From assembly GCA_035946955.1 (NCBI GenBank), contig DASYYE010000324.1, positions 1 through 17,443 of the forward strand: a stretch of DNA of 17,443 nucleotides, in the 5' to 3' direction. This document shows positions 7,674 through 15,552 of the stretch, piece by piece. The position numbers and the translations under genes are program-made. The notes under the pieces were generated by a model. It made no database searches, was not told where the DNA came from, and saw only the letters and a list, made by a program, of their open reading frames with translations. This DNA comes from DASYYE01 sp035946955 (GTDB lineage Bacteria > Actinomycetota > Actinomycetes > Streptosporangiales > Streptosporangiaceae). The stretch's first letter is position 1; the number at the start of each line of letters is the position of its first letter.

Positions 7674-8124
7674 GGCGAGTCCATCTGCGCGGTGTCACCA
7701 GTGCCCGCCACAACGCGTCGGTCTGGCCCCGTACGGAGCACCCGAACGGAAGCAACAGACAGCCGTCAGGCACTGTCTGCGGGCCAGGGTCACCCGGGTG
7801 CCGCTGCTGGACCACGACGGGCAGGCCCGGGTAACGGCGTCGGATGGCAGCGGCTATACCGAGACGGGAGTCAAGCCCGTGCAGCACAACGTCGGCGTTA
7901 GCCAGCACCTTGCATTCCCTGCCGCGCATGAGGGGGCAGGCCCTCGGGTCGCCGCCGGGCCCAGTGCAGAAGGCAACGTCAAATCCGGCCTGCTGGAACT
8001 GGCTGAAGTCTGAGAAGGCGAGAGCCGCGCGGTCGTCCTCCACCAGCACACGCCGCCTGCGGAACGGTGCGCTTTGGGAGTACCACGCTCTCCGCGGGAT
8101 CCGCTGTTTCATGTCTCCTCCCAT
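7654..8124 (-). CDS. Receiver-like single-domain protein with conserved Cys cluster
   Basis: The 156-residue product (152 from the internal ATG at 8112) reads like a response-regulator receiver domain: RRRRVLVEDDRAALAFSDF gives strand 1 and the acidic pair, followed by AGFDVAFCTGP. A Cys-containing insert (C-TGPGGDPRAC-PLMRGREC) then precedes ANADVVLHGLDS and RRYPGLPVVV. No DNA-binding domain follows. I cannot place a normal phospho-acceptor Asp with confidence; the three cysteines suggest a redox or metal role instead, which is inference. The MGGD start at 8124 has AGGAGA upstream. The MKQR start at 8112 has GGAGGAG and fits better if transcription begins near the DosR-like box at 8167-8180. 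It overlaps the PPOX gene by 20 nt as an operon. Confidence 0.7.
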   Translation of the reverse strand: MGGDMKQRIPRRAWYSQSAPFRRRRVLVEDDRAALAFSDFSQFQQAGFDVAFCTGPGGDPRACPLMRGRECKVLANADVVLHGLDSRLGIAAAIRRRYPGLPVVVQQRHPGDPGPQTVPDGCLLLPFGCSVRGQTDALWRALVTPRRWTRHVSTSG

Positions 8125-8166
8125 GGTCTTTCTCCTAGTCAGCACACATCCGGGCGGTCCTGAGCA

Positions 8167-8180
8167 GGGTCTTTCGTCCC
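8167..8180. promoter_or_regulatory. DosR-like box, receiver-like gene side
   Basis: GGGTCTTTCGTCCC matches 12 of 14 core positions and is followed by AAG, as in the extended consensus. Its centre lies about 50-60 bp upstream of the minus-strand starts at 8124/8112. Confidence 0.6.
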
Positions 8181-8245
8181 AAGCCCACAGGGCGACAGAC
8201 ACATAGGTCGTTGACGGCCAAGGCGCAGGACCGCGGGGCTGATCA

Positions 8246-8259
8246 GAGACGAAAGGCCC
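8246..8259. promoter_or_regulatory. DosR-like box, aldolase side
   Basis: GAGACGAAAGGCCC matches 11 of 14 core positions (12 if position 11 is free). It lies about 135 bp upstream of the aldolase start at 8392, in the same divergent gap as the box at 8167-8180. Such pairs of boxes are typical of divergent DosR promoters. Confidence 0.45.
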
Positions 8260-8391
8260 GGCTGGCCCCAACGAACGACCATGGCCGTCAACTTCCGGTT
8301 CACAGAGCCTGAGAGTTGGAGGTGTCCGGCGTGCCTGCACTTGGGCGCCTGGGAGGTGCTCTCCACCCAGGCACTGGGAGGTGGGTTCACG

Positions 8392-8940
8392 ATGCGTATC
8401 TGGTCCGACCTTGGTGACCTGGGCCTGAACGCTGGTAAGAAGGCGCGGCTTCACAGGATCCTGTATCAGTTCGGCTTCCGGAACGGAACGGCGTTGTTCC
8501 TCCCGTACGACCAGGGCCTCGAGCACGGCCCGCGGGACTTCTTCGCCAACCCCGCGGCCGGCGACCCGGCCTACATCGCGAGGCTCGCGCTTGAGGGCGG
8601 CTTCAACGGCATCGCCATTCAGATCGGCCTGGCGGAGAAGTTCTACTGGGACTACGCGGGCAAGGTGCCGCTGATCCTGAAACTGAATGGGAAGACCGAT
8701 ATCCCGCCGGATGCCGAGGCGCTGTCGCCAGTGCAGGCGACTGTGGCCGGCGCGGTGCGGCTAGGCGCGGACGCGGTCGGGTACACGCTGCACGTCGGGA
8801 CACCGGCGGCCGGGACGGATTTCGCGCAGCGCAAGCACACTGAGTCGCTCGCCTTCGTCGCCAGACTGCAGGAGATTCTCGCCAAGCACCCCCGGGCGGG
8901 CCGTGAGCGCGGGGATCCTGAAGAAGGACGTATGTGGTGA
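8392..8940 (+). pseudogene. Class I (DhnA/FbaB-type) fructose-bisphosphate aldolase, C-terminally truncated
   Basis: The 182-residue product starts like the archaeal-type class I aldolases: LFLPYDQGLEHGP near the N-terminus, then LALEGGFNGIAIQIG, VPLILKLNGKTD, and GADAVGYTLHVGTPAAGTDFAQ. After that family similarity stops, and an unrelated tail of about 36 residues ends with RMW. The family is normally 260-350 residues. The missing half holds the Schiff-base lysine and the C-terminal phosphate-binding strands, so the product should lack aldolase activity. The ATG at 8392 follows GGGAGGTG; an in-frame ATG at 8281 is possible but lies too near the DosR-like box. The stop overlaps the PGK start (TGATG), so the original order was probably an aldolase-PGK operon with an internal deletion. 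A regulatory role for the stub cannot be excluded. Confidence 0.75.
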
Positions 8941-10131
8941 TGAAGACGATCGAAGACATAGCGGTTGACGGTAAGCGCGTCCTGGTACGCGCCGATCTCA
9001 ACGTGCCGCTTGACTGTGGCCGCGTGGCCGACGACAGCCGCATCCGGGCAAGCCTGCCGACGCTGACCGCGCTGACGGCCCGCGGCGCGCGGGTGGTTGT
9101 CTGCGCGCACCTCGGCCGACCCGGTGGCAAGCCGGACCCGGGTTTATTCGCTGGGGCCTGTGGCGGGCAGACTGGGTGAGCTTGCCGGGCACCCGGTCGG
9201 GCTGGCCGCCGACACCGCCGGGGCCGCGGCGCGGGCCGCAGTGGCCGACCTGCCCCCCGGCGGCCTTGTCATGGTTGAGAACCTCCGGTTCAACGAGGGA
9301 GAGACCAGCAAGGACGACACGCTGCGGGGCGCTTTCGCCGACCAGCTCGCCGCATTGGCTGACGTGTATGTGTCAGATGGGTTCGGCGTCCTGCACCGCA
9401 AGCATGCCAGCGTCTACGACATCGCGACCCGCCTGCCGCACGCCGCTGGTTACCTGGTGCAGGCCGAGGTTTCCGCGCTCTCCCGGCTGACTGGTGACAT
9501 CAGCCGCCCCTACGCCGTGGTACTCGGCGGCGCCAAGGTGGCGGACAAGATCGGCGCCGTTGACCGCCTGATCACGCTGGCAGACCGTATCCTCATCGGC
9601 GGGGCGATGGCCTTCACCTTCCTCGCCGCTAAGGGCTACAAGGTCGGCACGTCGCTGGTGGAAGCCGACCAGGTTGACACCGTCCACGGATACCTGGAGC
9701 AGGCAGCACAGGCGGGCACCGAGATCGTGCTCCCCGTTGACGTGGTTGTCGCGGCTCGGCGTGCCAGCGGTGCACCAGCCGAGGTCGTGCCCGCCGACGC
9801 GATCCCACCGGACCAGATGGGCCTGGACATCGGCCCGCAGACCGCGCGCCTGTTCAGGGACCGGCTGAGCGGTGTCGGGACCGCGTTCTGGAACGGCCCG
9901 ATGGGCGTATTCGAGCTGGCTCTCTTCGCCAGAGGCACCCTCGCGGTCGGCCTGGCGCTGGCTGACAGCGGTGCGTTCACTGTGGTTGGCGGCGGCGACA
10001 CCACCGCGGCGATCCACGCGTTCGGCTTCCCGCCCAGCTCGTTCAGCTACGTCTCCACGGGAGGCGGCGCGAGCCTGGAATTCCTGGAGGGCAAGGCGCT
10101 GCCCGGGCTCGCCGTGCTGGAGGACCGATGA
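8940..10131 (+). pseudogene. pgk: Phosphoglycerate kinase with a one-base frameshift
   Basis: PGK converts 1,3-bisphosphoglycerate and ADP to 3-phosphoglycerate and ATP. The first frame (from ATG 8940, or GTG 8934/8937 after GAAGGA) gives MKTIEDIAVDGKRVLVRADLNVP through HLGRPGGKPDP and soon stops at 9179. The rest continues in the next frame from YSLGPVAGRLGELAG to the end: VMVENLRFNEGE, YVSDGFGVLHRKHASVYD, LGGAKVADKIG, WNGPMGVFE, and the C-terminal VGGGDTTAAI...STGGGASLEFLEGKALPG. Removing one G from GGG at 9140-9142 restores KPDPVYSLGPVAG and a normal full length of about 396 residues. Everything else looks intact, so this is either a very recent mutation or a sequencing error. It is an accessory PGK in a dormancy context, probably not the housekeeping copy. 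Confidence 0.88.
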
Positions 10132-10208
10132 ACGAGCTGGGCACCGGCACCGGCCAGCGCGCCAGCACCGTCCCGGCCACGGCCGCCACGTTGAGAACAC
10201 GACCATGA
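10128..10208 (+). other. Possible tiny ORF overlapping the PGK stop
   Basis: An ATGA overlap with the PGK stop opens a 26-codon frame (MNELGTGTGQRAS...). I recognise nothing in it; it may be the relic of a coupled third gene. The rest of the gap to 10427 contains a 7-bp-stem hairpin (GTGCCCC-GCTGT-GGGGCAC, 10232-10250) and the DosR-like box at 10336-10349. Confidence 0.2.
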
Positions 10209-10335
10209 GCGCACTCGTCTGGGCGGGTCTGGTGCCCCGCTGTGGGGCACGCGGTGACCTGGGCAACCCTCAGCCGCCCGGTTGACCTCGTGCCGGACGC
10301 CTCCGCCGGACGTGCAGACCTTCCGCGGTGATTAG

Positions 10336-10349
10336 GGGACCTTCGGCTC
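10336..10349. promoter_or_regulatory. DosR-like box upstream of the wax ester synthase
   Basis: GGGACCTTCGGCTC matches 11 of 14 core positions with a perfect left half (GGGACCTT). It lies about 80 bp upstream of the GTG at 10428. In M. tuberculosis the homologous tgs1 gene is a strong DosR target. Confidence 0.55.
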
Positions 10350-10427
10350 AGCACGGTTACGGCCACGTGGGCGAGATTGGTGGTGGGGCCTTTCGCGGGG
10401 ATGGCCCAGAACCTTGAGGGGTGTGAG

Positions 10428-11789
10428 GTGAGAGCGGGCAAAACGGAGCGGGTGAGGCTGGACCGGGCCAGCCCGGCCGACCTGCTGCAGCTCGCCACGG
10501 ACGTCGGGCCTGCGCCGATGCACATCGGTGCCGTACTGGTGCTCGGGACTGGGCCAGGTTTCAGTGTGCCGGTGGCGCAGCGGTTGCTGGGTGATCGGAT
10601 CCACGCGGTGCCTCGGCTCCGGCAGCGGCTGCGCCGGGCCCCGCCCGGCTGTGGCCGGCCGTTCTGGGCCGACGACCCGGAGTTCGACCTCCGCCACCAC
10701 ATCCACCAGCGGCCCTGCCCGTCACCGGGTGACCAGCGGGCACTGCTGGAGGTGGCCGCGGCGGTGGCTGGCGAGCCGCTGCCCCGGTCACGGCCGCTGT
10801 GGTCGGCCACGTTCGTCACCGGCCTGGCCGATGGCAGCACCGGCCTGGTCGTCGTCATGAGCCATGTGCTGGCGGACGGTATCGGTGGGCTGGCGGTACT
10901 GGCCAAGCTGATGGATGAGGGAGCACCGCCCGCCACTTTGGAGACAGGTTTCCCGGTCCCCGCACCGCGGGCTGCGGCGATCGCCGCCGATGCGTGGGCA
11001 GGCCGGGCCCACTGCCTCACCAGACTGGCGGGCAGCGTGCGGACTGCCCGGCAGGGGCTGGCTGAGCTGGGCAGCGCGAACCCGCCCCGCATGCTCCCGC
11101 CGACATCCTTGAACCAGCCGACCGGGCCCCGACGTCGCCTGGACGTCGTCGCTGCCGACCTGGCCGCGGTCCGCGAGATGGGGCACGCCCACGGTGGCAC
11201 CGTCAACGACGCCATCCTGGCTGCTATCACTGGCGCCCTGCGTGCCCTGCTGTCATCCAGGGGTGAGCAACTCGACTGGACGACCATCTCGGTGCTGGTG
11301 TCCGCGCGCCAGGAAGCCACTAGCGGCAAGCTCGGCAACCAGATCGGGGTCATGCCGGTCACTCTGCCGACGGGTGGCAACCTAGCCACCCGGACAGCCC
11401 AGACCGCCGAGGTCACCCGGCAGCGCAAGGCCGCCGCCCACGGCACATCGGCAGTGCTGCTGGGCCCGCCCGTCCGGCTGCTGGCCGCCATCGGCTTGCT
11501 GCGCTGGTTCATCAACCGCCAGCGACTGGTCCATGCCTTCGCCACCAACCTCCGCGGGCCGGAACGGCCGCTCACCTTCGCCGGCGCCCAAGTGCAGGCG
11601 GTCATCCCCATCCCGAGCACCACCGGCAACGTCACCGTCACCTTCGCCGCACTGTCCTACGCCGGGACGCTGCTGATCACCGTCCTGTCCGACCCAAGCC
11701 GGGTTCCCGACGCGGGCGTGCTCACAGCGGCCCTGCACCAGGAACTGGTCTGGGCACGCCCAGTCCCGATTGGATCCTTGAGGTCATGA
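10428..11789 (+). CDS. Wax ester synthase / acyl-CoA:diacylglycerol acyltransferase (WS/DGAT)
   Basis: The 453-residue product is a bacterial WS/DGAT, the enzyme that makes triacylglycerol or wax esters from acyl-CoA for storage droplets. Visible features are the N-terminal RLDRASPADLLQLA, the PMHIGAVLVL strand, RLRQRL, the PLWSATFV segment, the active-site region MSHVLADGIGG, the central NDAILAAITGALR, and the C-terminal GNQIGVMPVTLP and TNLRGPERPL motifs. The catalytic HHxxxDG motif reads S145-H146-V-L-A-D150-G151: the second, catalytic His and the Asp-Gly are kept, but the first His is Ser. The GTG at 10428 follows GAGGGG by 7 nt; in-frame starts at 10377 and 10401 are less supported. Length and context resemble M. 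tuberculosis Tgs1. The stop overlaps the next ATG (ATGA), implying coupling to the small membrane protein. Confidence 0.88.
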   Translation: MRAGKTERVRLDRASPADLLQLATDVGPAPMHIGAVLVLGTGPGFSVPVAQRLLGDRIHAVPRLRQRLRRAPPGCGRPFWADDPEFDLRHHIHQRPCPSPGDQRALLEVAAAVAGEPLPRSRPLWSATFVTGLADGSTGLVVVMSHVLADGIGGLAVLAKLMDEGAPPATLETGFPVPAPRAAAIAADAWAGRAHCLTRLAGSVRTARQGLAELGSANPPRMLPPTSLNQPTGPRRRLDVVAADLAAVREMGHAHGGTVNDAILAAITGALRALLSSRGEQLDWTTISVLVSARQEATSGKLGNQIGVMPVTLPTGGNLATRTAQTAEVTRQRKAAAHGTSAVLLGPPVRLLAAIGLLRWFINRQRLVHAFATNLRGPERPLTFAGAQVQAVIPIPSTTGNVTVTFAALSYAGTLLITVLSDPSRVPDAGVLTAALHQELVWARPVPIGSLRS

Positions 11790-12151
11790 GCGCGATCTTG
11801 GCTTATACGGCCGCGGCGGTCGTCGCTGTCTGGGAGGGTGGCGCATGCCCTGCCGACTCGCCAGGTCATCTCCGGGTTCGGCCCGCTCACCACTGACAAC
11901 CGGCGGGTCATATTGCAAGAGTGGCTGGCCGAGGCCTTCACAATGTGGGGGTTGCTGCGACAGTGATCGCCGTCACCGTGGCCGGCGGCCCGTCAGCCAT
12001 CCAGGCCTGGGTGTACCGGGCCGCCGCCGCACTCCTGGTGGCGCTGGGGATACTGACTGCCCTGACCGGCGCGCGCACGCCAGCGGTGTGGTTCAAGGTC
12101 TGCCCGGTGCTGCTGGGTGGCGCGGCCGCCCTGCTCCTGGCCGCGAGCTGA
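11786..12151 (+). pseudogene. Small integral membrane protein with two compensating frameshifts
   Basis: Three frames join into one plausible protein of about 121 residues. Frame one starts at the ATGA overlap with the WS/DGAT stop (MSAILAYTAAAVVAVW). Frame two continues with VAHALPTRQVISGFGPLTTDNRRVILQEWLAEAFTMWG (residues split here only for description). The original frame resumes with ATVIAVTVAGGPSAIQ and two or more membrane helices, ending LLLAAS at 12151. One extra base (the A in TGGGAGGG near 11835) and one missing base near 11955-11960 explain both shifts. The product should have about four membrane helices, with a conserved-looking loop after the first helix. I know such proteins only as uncharacterised; the function is unknown. 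Alternatively a GTG at 11921 begins a separate 76-residue protein. Confidence 0.6.
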
Positions 12152-12362
12152 TCCGCCACTGGCCAGCGCATCACCCCACCCGCCGCGGGTCATCGGTCCG
12201 ACTCGGGCAGCCACGGCCTGCAGCCGTTTGGCATCTCCGGGACCTCTGCCGTCTCAGCGGGGACCTTGAGTTCTGTCTGTGTGGTCTTACCTGCGGTTAG
12301 CGTCCGGAATGACTCGAGAGGGCCGTCCAGTGGAGACGGCACGGACATAGAGGTGGGTCCGT

Positions 12363-13316
12363 ATGGACACGAGCGGGCAGAGCACACAAGTCGCGTTGCG
12401 GACCGAGAATCTCACCAAGCACTACGGCACAGTCGTTGGTCTCGAAGACCTTGACCTGGTTGTGAACGCGGGCGAGGTCGTTGGCTACCTCGGGCCAAAC
12501 GGCGCGGGCAAGACCACGACCATCCGGCTGCTGCTCGGGCTGATCAAGCCGACTGCTGGCCGGGCTGAGATCTTCGGCATGGACACCCAGGCCGAGAAGG
12601 TGGCGGTGCACGCCCGTGTCGCCTACGTGCCCGGGGAGGCAACTCTGTGGCCCTCGCTCACCGGTGCCGAAACGCTGCATTTGCTGGCCAGGATGCACGG
12701 CCAGACCGATGTGGCCTACCGCGGCCGGCTGGTGGAGCGGTTCGACTTCGACGCCTCCCGCAAGGTCCGGGCGTACTCGAAGGGCAACCGCCAGAAGATC
12801 AACCTGATCGCGGCTTTGGTGACCCGGGCTGACCTGCTCATCTTGGATGAGCCCACGGCTGGCCTGGACCCGCTGATGGAGCAGGCGTTCCGGGAGAGCG
12901 TGCTGGAGGCCAGAGACAACGGGCAGACAGTGTTCCTTTCGTCGCATGTGCTCTCTGAGGTGGAGGCGCTGTGTGACCGGATCGCGATCTTGCGGGCTGG
13001 CAGGCTGGTGGAGATCGGCACACTCGCCGAGATGCGCCATCTGTCAGCGGTGACGGTGGAAGCAACGTTTGCTGGCGCGCCTCCGGCAGACGTGGCCAAG
13101 GTCGCGGGGGTGAGCGCGGTGCAGGTCACTGGCCACAACCTGACCTGCCAGGTCCGCGGGCCAGTGGACGAGCTGGTTACGGTGCTCGCTGCTGGGCACC
13201 CCCAGACGTTGCTCAGCCGCGAGCCCTCGCTGGAGGAACTGTTCCTGTCCATCTACGGCGAGCGGGAGCACATGAACGGCGGGGCCCGCCGCAACGGCCA
13301 GGTGCACCGTGGCTAG
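12363..13316 (+). CDS. ABC transporter ATP-binding protein (ABC-2 drug/polyketide exporter type)
   Basis: The 317-residue ATPase would power the membrane protein encoded next. It has Walker A GPNGAGKTTT (residues 44-53), the exporter-type signature YSKGNRQK near 138-145 in place of LSGGQ, Walker B LLILDEPTAGLDP with D162/E163, and the switch FLSSHVLSEVE. A C-terminal regulatory extension of about 90 residues follows, as in DrrA-like exporters. The ATG at 12363 follows GAGGTGGG. It overlaps the permease gene by 8 nt, so the two form an operon. The 211-bp upstream gap contains only a half-matching DosR-like sequence at 12260-12273, so I do not claim dormancy control. Substrate unknown; antibiotic-like or lipid export is typical of the family. 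Confidence 0.93.
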   Translation: MDTSGQSTQVALRTENLTKHYGTVVGLEDLDLVVNAGEVVGYLGPNGAGKTTTIRLLLGLIKPTAGRAEIFGMDTQAEKVAVHARVAYVPGEATLWPSLTGAETLHLLARMHGQTDVAYRGRLVERFDFDASRKVRAYSKGNRQKINLIAALVTRADLLILDEPTAGLDPLMEQAFRESVLEARDNGQTVFLSSHVLSEVEALCDRIAILRAGRLVEIGTLAEMRHLSAVTVEATFAGAPPADVAKVAGVSAVQVTGHNLTCQVRGPVDELVTVLAAGHPQTLLSREPSLEELFLSIYGEREHMNGGARRNGQVHRG

Positions 13317-14988
13317 CGTTGCGGCCGGGGCGGCCTCGGCCCCCGCGGCCCGGCAGACTCGTTACCGGTTGCCGCAGCTGACTGTGGCCCGGTTCACCGG
13401 CCGCCGCACAGTGCGCTCTGGCGCGCTGTGGGGGCTGGTGTTCGGCCTGTACGTCTACGACAACGCGGTCGCCTTCGACTCCGTCGCGCAGACACCGGGC
13501 GCGCGGGACGCGTTGCTGACCACGATGGCCGCCAACGCGGGCCTGAAGGCGCTGCTCGGCGACGCCCACCAGATCACTACCCGGGGAGGTTTCACCGACT
13601 GGCGCGCGATCGGTGTCACGACCTTGGTCGCGTCGGTCTGGGGGCTGCTCTTGGCGGCCAAGTCCCTGCGCGGTGAGGAGACGGCCGGGCGGTGGGAGCT
13701 GTTCCTCGCCGGGAAGACGACCCCGCGCCGGGCCGCTGCGAGCGCACTGGCCGGGCTCGGGGCCGGAGTGCTGACGATGTATGTGCTGACCGTGCTGCTC
13801 ACCGCGCTCGTTGGCGCCAGGTCCAATGTCGCGGTCAGTCCGGGGAAGAGCCTGCTGTTCGGTGCGGCAGTAGTGGCGGGCGCGGCCATGTTCGCCGCGG
13901 TCGGTGCTGTGACCAGCGAGGTGATGCCAACCCGGTCCGGGGCCACGGGCCTGGCTGCCGCGGTCTTCGGTGTGGCGTTCATGCTGCGGGCACTGGGTGA
14001 TGCCTCGTCAGGCGCCCACTGGCTCGTATACGTCAGCCCGCTGGGCTGGGTGGAGCAGCTTCGTCCGCTGACCGCCGCGCAGCCACTGTGGCTGCTTCCG
14101 ATCGCCGGCCTGACCGGGGTGTGCGCCACGGCGACCGTGCTGCTGGCCGACCGCGACCTCGGCACCAGCCTGCTGGCTGACTCCGACACCGCGGCGCCCC
14201 GCACCAGGCTGCTCGGCTCCCCATTCCTGCTCGCCTTTCGCCTGTCCCGGGCCACTATCGCGGGCTGGCTGGGTGCGGTGATGGTGCTGGGCCTGCTCTA
14301 TGGCTCATTGACGAAGTCGGTGAGCAAAGCCTTTACCTCGTCCGGCCTGCTGCGCAGGTTCACCGGCGGCCTCGCTCATCTGGCACTGCGGCAGTTGCAG
14401 CTAGCGGGGGCGCGGGCTTACGCCGGTGTCGTCTTCCTCATCCTGATGACACTGGTCATGGCCTATGTCGCGAGCGCCATCGGCAGGGTGCGCGAGGACG
14501 AGGCCGAGGGGTACCTTGACAACCTCGTCGTGCGCTGTGTCAGCCGCCAGCGCTGGCTGTCCGGGCGGGTCGGCCTCGTCCTGGCTGTCCTGGTGACCGC
14601 CGGCATGCTGGGCGGGACTGGGTTCTGGGCCGCCGCGGCGAGCCAGCACGCCGGGCTGACCTTCCACGAGCTGCTGCTAGCCGGCATCAACAGCGCGGCA
14701 CCAGCGGCACTACTGCTCGGAATCGGAGTCCTCGCACTCGGGTTCGCTCCCCGGCTGGCCTCGCTCGTGTGCTGGGGGACACTCGCCTGGGCGTTCCTGC
14801 TCGACATGCTCGGCTTCGCCACCAAGATCAACCACTGGCTCATGGACACCTCGCTGCTGCACCACCCCGCCCTCGCGCCTGCCGTCGCGCCGAACTGGCG
14901 GGTTGCCGCGACCTACCTGGCGCTCGGCTGCGCCGCTGCCGTCCTCGGTGGCTGGCGCTTCACCCAGCGCGACTTCCAGAGCAGCTGA
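13309..14988 (+). CDS. ABC-2 exporter permease (polyketide-antibiotic exporter family)
   Basis: The 559-residue membrane protein starts at a GTG inside the end of the ATPase gene. It has two similar membrane halves with about twelve hydrophobic segments in total, long for ABC-2 permeases and typical of the TnrB3/tetronasin-type exporters. The segment VYVSPLGWVEQLRPLTA is a characteristic marker of that family. The second half repeats the pattern, including REDEAEGYLDNLVVRCVSRQRWLSGR, which also marks the family and has a first-half counterpart (RGEETAGRWELFLAGKTTPRRA). It would form the pore for the ATPase encoded immediately upstream. No accessory gene or regulator is adjacent. Substrate unknown. 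Confidence 0.9.
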   Translation: MASVAAGAASAPAARQTRYRLPQLTVARFTGRRTVRSGALWGLVFGLYVYDNAVAFDSVAQTPGARDALLTTMAANAGLKALLGDAHQITTRGGFTDWRAIGVTTLVASVWGLLLAAKSLRGEETAGRWELFLAGKTTPRRAAASALAGLGAGVLTMYVLTVLLTALVGARSNVAVSPGKSLLFGAAVVAGAAMFAAVGAVTSEVMPTRSGATGLAAAVFGVAFMLRALGDASSGAHWLVYVSPLGWVEQLRPLTAAQPLWLLPIAGLTGVCATATVLLADRDLGTSLLADSDTAAPRTRLLGSPFLLAFRLSRATIAGWLGAVMVLGLLYGSLTKSVSKAFTSSGLLRRFTGGLAHLALRQLQLAGARAYAGVVFLILMTLVMAYVASAIGRVREDEAEGYLDNLVVRCVSRQRWLSGRVGLVLAVLVTAGMLGGTGFWAAAASQHAGLTFHELLLAGINSAAPAALLLGIGVLALGFAPRLASLVCWGTLAWAFLLDMLGFATKINHWLMDTSLLHHPALAPAVAPNWRVAATYLALGCAAAVLGGWRFTQRDFQSS

Positions 14989-15064
14989 CACCGGTGGGCT
15001 GCGACCACGCCACATGGCCTACCGCCCGTCGGCCGCCGCTCACCCGGCCTGACCGAACCCTGGG

Positions 15065-15547
15065 ATGGTGCCTGAGCGCACCCGGGGCCAAGGTTCTGTC
15101 CGGTACGGCGCGCTGCAGGGCCGGGACAAGGGTCAGATCCGGGCCGAGTACGGCGACCGCCAGTACCTGGCCTGGCGTCGGCAGTACGACTGCGCGCCAC
15201 CGCCGCTGCCCGACGACTCGCCGTACTCGCAGTTCAGCGATCCCCGGTACGCGGCCACTCCCGCCGAGGCCAGGCCCCACACAGAATCGCTGCTCGACGT
15301 GTCCGCGCGCCTCCTGCCGCACTGGTACGACGCGATCGTGCCCGATCTGCTGACCGGCCTGTGCGTGCTGGTGGTCTCGCACGGGAACACGCTCCGAGCG
15401 CTCATCAAGCATCTGGATCGCGTTGACGACGAGGCGAGCTCCCGGCTAGAGGTTCCGAATGGGTTGCCGGTGGTATACGAGCTAGACCATGAGATGTGCC
15501 CGGTCGCTCCCGGCGGCCGCCGTCTGCTGCCGGGAACGGCACAATGA
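15065..15547 (+). pseudogene. gpmA: Phosphoglycerate mutase (GpmA-type), N-terminus missing
   Basis: GpmA interconverts 3- and 2-phosphoglycerate in glycolysis. The 160-codon frame matches the family only from YGALQGRDKGQIRAEYGD onward: WRRQYDCAPPPLPDDSPYS, YAATPAEARPHTESLLD, LPHWYDAIVPDLLTG, VLVVSHGNTLRALIKHLD, and the C-terminal NGLPVVYELD. The SHG catalytic His is kept. The first 85-90 residues, with the RHGxSxWN phospho-histidine and the NER catalytic Glu, are absent; the sequence before YGALQG (RTRGQGSVR) is unrelated. Full-length GpmA has about 250 residues, so this copy should be inactive. Only 76 bp separate it from the exporter gene; the loss may be a deletion junction near 15100. 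It converges with the CBS gene, 5 nt away. Confidence 0.85.
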
Positions 15548-15552
15548 CCGCG

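Noticed and set aside
10043..11641. 532-codon minus-strand open frame
   Set aside because: It is antisense to PGK and WS/DGAT, has Arg/Ser/Pro-rich low-complexity content typical of GC-rich shadows, and matches no family.
12260..12273. GGGACCTTGAGTTC as a DosR box for the exporter
   Set aside because: Only the left half matches (10 of 14), and ABC exporters of this type are not known DosR targets.
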